Origin: Nitrososphaerota archaeon
GTDB taxonomy: Archaea; Thermoproteota; Nitrososphaeria; Nitrososphaerales; UBA57
Direction: 5' to 3'
Assembly (NCBI GenBank): GCA_016180375.1
Contig: JACPBJ010000052.1
Span: 1 to 7,241, forward strand
DNA: 7,241 bases
Shown: positions 4,822 through 7,241 of the stretch, piece by piece
Layout: each line of letters starts with the position of its first letter
Numbering within the stretch: the stretch's first letter is position 1
Made by a program: the position numbers and the translations under genes
The notes under the pieces: model-generated
What the model was told of the DNA's origin: nothing
Seen by the model: only the letters and a program-made list of their open reading frames with translations
Databases searched by the model: none

Positions 4822-6807
4822 CTAACAATATGCGGGTTGGGGCGGTACTCCGACTGCTGCGTAGGTTATTGGACCTACGGTCTCTACGGTGACTGTCTTG
4901 ACTACTTCTTTGGGGACTTCCTTAACGACCTCCTTCACTACCTCTTTCGGCACTTCCTTGATGATTTCCTTCGTGACGATCTGTGGTTCTGGCAGCTTGT
5001 CAGGAAGTCCGAATGCCATGATAGCGCCAGGGACACCGGCAGATGTGCCTCCGCCTCCGAAGATGAAGAACATCCTTATCTTTCCATCGACCGTGGCGCC
5101 GAAAGTCGGAGCGTACAATATCGGTAGTCCAAATTGCTTCGTCCACAGATCCTTGCCAGTTTCAGCATCTACGCATCGCAGGATTCCATCTGTAACTCCG
5201 CCACATACCACTCCTCCAGTGGCTACAACGTTGAGCCTGCTATTCGAACCCGGTCCAAAGTCCCTCTTCCATTTCACTTGGCCGGTATTCAGGTCCATCG
5301 CAACGATTTCAGCACTTGGAGGGTACTTGGCAGCCAGCTGAGGATCTCCAATGCCTGCCTGAGTAAAGAAGGGTGGAGGGTTAAAGGTGTCGACCTGCAG
5401 CATTCCTACGATATTGGTCGCGCTCGCCACACTCTTGAAGTATACTGCATTCGTGTTTGGATCATAGGCAGCATAACCTCCATTTCCTCCGAAGAATGGG
5501 GTAAAGTCTCTTGTCTTGGGATACTGGTACCACTTCAGCTTCATATCCATTTCATTACCCATATTGTTGCCTACGTCAGAGATCTTTCTTGGATTAGTGC
5601 CCTGAGCCTTCTTCTCCCAGCGGTCGTATGAATAGACCAGCTTCCCTGTATCTGCGTCAAGAATGTATACGAACGATCGACATAGGTTCCAGATCAGATT
5701 CCGCTTCTGTCCTTGTACCGTTGCTCCTTTTATCAGCATTGTGCCTTCTTTGCAGTCCTGCTCGCCGTGCACATCGTGCGTAGTAGTCTGGTAGTACCAC
5801 TTCAATTCACCAGTCTTTGCATCAAGAGCGCCAATTATGTTGCTGTACAGGTTCGGACCGGGCTTGTGGGTAGCATTCCATGTTGGATAGGGTCCTGCCG
5901 TTGCGAAGTACGCTAACCCTTTATCCTCGTCGATTGATATATGCCCCCAGGAGTTGGCAGCACCGTTAAGGTCACATCTGGTTCCCCAGTCCCCAACGGC
6001 CAGAGCTGGATCTATGTTCCCCTTACGTGCGTCATTCGCTTGGTTCGCTTCCCACTTGCAATCTGGCGAGGGAGGAGTAGAGTACCATCTCCACAGTAGC
6101 TTCCCCGTGTTAAGGTCATAGCCAGCTATGAATCCTCTGGCATTGCGGTCGTTGACTGTTCCCTGGACTATCAGGACGTTCCCCTTCTCGTAAATGGATG
6201 GGGCCCATGAGATGTCGTATGCGGACTGCGTCATCCCGCCATATCTTTGTCCTGGTATGTCTTTTGTAAAGTTAGCAACTAGGACATTCGCTTTCCCAGT
6301 CAACGCATCAAGGACATACACGTCTCCCCAACCCCAGAACTCTGCGAGCATGTACAACTTCCCGTTATAGTAGTTCATCGAATGCAGATGTTTAAGGACC
6401 GGTGAAGTAGCAGGCCTCAGAGTCTGCCAGACGATCTTCCCCGTTCCTGCATCCATCGCAAAGACGTCTCCCAGATGAGAAGCCGAGTACATGATTCCAT
6501 CGACTACCAGAGGGGGAGTCGCGAAGCCCTGAGAAACCGATCGCACTGCAGCTGTCGGGTTAGTCTTAAAAGTCTGCCCGGTTACTACACCCAGTGGGAA
6601 AGGAGCTATCCATTTCAATTCGAGCAGTTGAACATTGTCCTTTGTTATCTGAGTTTGTGGGTTAAAGTCGGTCCCATGGTTATTGTACCAGACCCATTCC
6701 CAGTTTGCACCTGGGACCTTCTGCTGTGCAGATGCACGAGGAATTGTGGGAATAGCCACAAAGATGGTGCCGAAAGCGAGTATTGCTATTACAGAAACCG
6801 ATAACAA
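4822..6807 (-). CDS. Secreted PQQ-dependent dehydrogenase-like quinoprotein
   Basis: An extracytoplasmic eight-blade quinoprotein of the PQQ alcohol/methanol dehydrogenase superfamily; it would oxidise an alcohol, sugar or aldehyde with bound PQQ. The 661 residues begin with a hydrophobic signal peptide, likely cut after ASA (27). Tryptophan-docking motifs (AxDxxTGxxxW type) occur at 117-127, 229-239, 327-337, 503-513 and 545-555, with weaker ones at 165-175 and 382-392. The section NSWGHISID...YFATAGPYPTWN...KPGPNLY...ALDAKTGELKWYYQ (285-340) aligns with the catalytic half of methanol dehydrogenases. However, the WDYD-type loop is replaced by HDVHGEQDC (344-352) and the vicinal Cys pair is absent. 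Six cysteines in the propeller (250, 278, 352, 376, 535, 545) may form disulphides. Residues 611-642 are a four-residue KE repeat linker, with no TM anchor after it. The start is uncertain (see findings). Family is secure; substrate and activity are unknown. Confidence 0.9.
   Translation of the reverse strand: MLSVSVIAILAFGTIFVAIPTIPRASAQQKVPGANWEWVWYNNHGTDFNPQTQITKDNVQLLELKWIAPFPLGVVTGQTFKTNPTAAVRSVSQGFATPPLVVDGIMYSASHLGDVFAMDAGTGKIVWQTLRPATSPVLKHLHSMNYYNGKLYMLAEFWGWGDVYVLDALTGKANVLVANFTKDIPGQRYGGMTQSAYDISWAPSIYEKGNVLIVQGTVNDRNARGFIAGYDLNTGKLLWRWYSTPPSPDCKWEANQANDARKGNIDPALAVGDWGTRCDLNGAANSWGHISIDEDKGLAYFATAGPYPTWNATHKPGPNLYSNIIGALDAKTGELKWYYQTTTHDVHGEQDCKEGTMLIKGATVQGQKRNLIWNLCRSFVYILDADTGKLVYSYDRWEKKAQGTNPRKISDVGNNMGNEMDMKLKWYQYPKTRDFTPFFGGNGGYAAYDPNTNAVYFKSVASATNIVGMLQVDTFNPPPFFTQAGIGDPQLAAKYPPSAEIVAMDLNTGQVKWKRDFGPGSNSRLNVVATGGVVCGGVTDGILRCVDAETGKDLWTKQFGLPILYAPTFGATVDGKIRMFFIFGGGGTSAGVPGAIMAFGLPDKLPEPQIVTKEIIKEVPKEVVKEVVKEVPKEVVKTVTVETVGPITYAAVGVPPQPAYC
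4882..4977 (-). repeat. 12-base coding repeat (KEVV/KEVP) at the quinoprotein C-terminus
   Basis: About eight degenerate 12-base units encode the period-4 stretch VTKE-IIKE-VPKE-VVKE-VVKE and so on (residues 611-642). Alternating hydrophobic pairs and K-E pairs suggest an extended stalk such as those seen on cell-surface proteins. Repeats of this sort readily change in number. Confidence 0.75.
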
Positions 6808-6889
6808 CAGCCATCTGGTTCTCCAGCATACTTGCGATGAAAACCCATGTCATTTGGAAAACGAAAGTCAGTCAAAGTGGCTCCAAGGA

Positions 6890-7021
6890 ATGCTCCCTCT
6901 AGAGAAAATTAAGTGGAACTGGGACCTCTACAAAGTTACTGTGTACGATTTGGCGGGAAAGGAGGGCCCCGATGTCGTTTCAGAATTTCTCCAAAGCGGA
7001 ATCGATGAAGTGGCAGACTAG
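6890..7021 (+). CDS. Possible small hypothetical protein
   Basis: Not recognised. From ATG at 6890 the frame gives 43 residues, MLPLEKIKWNWDLYKVTVYD onward, ending FLQSGIDEVAD before TAG. The make-up is protein-like (alternating strand KVTVYDLAG, then an acidic helix). A TTG at 6854 would add 12 residues; the longer reading to 6683 runs antisense through the quinoprotein gene and is unlikely. A second frame from ATG at 6837 (MKTHVIWKTKVSQSGS...) ends at 6902, overlapping this one by 13 bases, so the two may be halves of one frameshifted small gene. No SD or TATA is clear. Confidence 0.3.
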   Translation: MLPLEKIKWNWDLYKVTVYDLAGKEGPDVVSEFLQSGIDEVAD

Positions 7022-7046
7022 AAACTGATCTTTGCTTGCAAACGAA

Positions 7047-7053
7047 TTTAATA
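7047..7053 (+). promoter_or_regulatory. TATA box for the YjbQ-family gene
   Basis: TTTAATA preceded by AAACGAA, which resembles a BRE. Its centre (7050) is 29 bases before the ATG at 7079, predicting a leaderless or nearly leaderless mRNA. A GAGGAGG motif at 7059-7065 looks like an SD site but would lie upstream of the predicted transcript start. Confidence 0.55.
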
Positions 7054-7078
7054 CAGCCGAGGAGGCATCGTGTTCAAG

Positions 7079-7241
7079 ATGAAGGTTTACACGGAAGAGA
7101 TTACGATTCCGACGAGTAAGGACATCGATCTTGTTAACATAACCGAAAAAGTCCGCGCGATGGTGAAGAAAAGCAAAATTTTGGAAGGGATTTGTTGTGT
7201 ATACTCCCAGCATACCACTACCGCAATAATAATTAATGAAA
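7079..7241 (+). CDS. yjbQ: YjbQ/UPF0047 family protein, secondary thiamine-phosphate synthase type (3' truncated)
   Basis: The first 54 residues of a cytoplasmic YjbQ-family protein, which runs off the window; the family is about 130-140 residues. Members fold as compact trimers, and E. coli YjbQ has weak thiamine-phosphate synthase activity in vivo; the native role is not settled. Seen here: the N-terminal strand MKVYTEEITIPTSKDIDLVNITEKV, then GICCVYSQHTTTAIIINE (37-54), whose HTT[TA]AIxINE segment with the conserved His and Glu is the family signature. ATG at 7079 fits the TATA box. An in-frame GTG at 7070, four bases after GGAGG, is the alternative and would add three residues (MFK). The remaining conserved histidine region is outside the window. 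Confidence 0.9.
   Translation, partial: MKVYTEEITIPTSKDIDLVNITEKVRAMVKKSKILEGICCVYSQHTTTAIIINE

Larger units (their letters stand above)
6808..7078. other. Divergent intergenic stretch between quinoprotein and YjbQ genes
   Basis: Besides the doubtful small ORF and the YjbQ promoter listed separately, no tRNA, terminator or strong minus-strand TATA box at the right distance from the quinoprotein start was found. AT-rich GGTTTTCATC (minus strand, near 6840) is the only weak candidate. Confidence 0.4.

Noticed and set aside
4889..5341. 150-codon plus-strand frame rich in Thr/Ser
   Set aside because: It is the antisense shadow of the KE-repeat and last blades of the quinoprotein.
6980..7213. 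77-codon minus-strand frame at the right edge
   Set aside because: Antisense to the YjbQ signature and its promoter; no family features.
1..7241. CRISPR arrays, insertion sequences, tRNA or rRNA genes
   Set aside because: No regularly spaced repeats, transposase motifs, terminal inverted repeats or tRNA-like cloverleaf sequences were found on reading the window; the only sizeable repeat is the 38-bp duplication.

Overview
The window looks archaeal. Several genes have a TATA-type box centred about 26-29 bases before the start codon, so their transcripts would be leaderless or nearly so. TTG starts are common and Shine-Dalgarno sites are mostly absent. A secreted PQQ-type quinoprotein with a non-bacterial active-site region, several signal-peptide or anchored proteins, and moderate GC content fit the Thaumarchaeota/Nitrososphaeria side of the archaea. 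That placement is an inference; no rRNA or other phylogenetic marker is present.

Layout. Bases 2-241 (+) are the C-terminal end of a membrane-anchored surface protein. Bases 329-1795 (+) encode a complete 14-helix DHA2-type MFS exporter. It ends tail-to-tail, one base apart, with a 140-residue flavin-type split-barrel protein (1797-2219, -). Then comes a 260-base AT-rich stretch with repeats, a dyad and one doubtful small ORF. Bases 2479-4046 (-) hold a secreted sialidase/BNR-like beta-propeller gene split into two reading frames by an exact 38-bp tandem duplication. Upstream of it, also on the minus strand, are an anchored NTF2/SnoaL-like protein (4091-4681) and a secreted PQQ-dependent dehydrogenase-like quinoprotein (4822-6807). 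On the plus strand, a doubtful small ORF (6890-7021) precedes the 5' end of a YjbQ/UPF0047 gene (7079 to the window edge).

The minus-strand genes from 6807 to 2479 all encode exported or membrane-anchored proteins, and the fragment at the left edge is anchored too. The region therefore looks like a small cell-surface island: an extracytoplasmic quinoprotein oxidase, a propeller protein of unknown ligand and an anchored NTF2-fold protein, next to a drug/metabolite exporter. At least the propeller gene has its own promoter, so this is a group of neighbours rather than one clear operon. No PQQ synthesis gene is present. The most checkable anomaly is the 38-bp duplication; the most biologically interesting is the poor match of the quinoprotein to the classical metal/PQQ catalytic residues.
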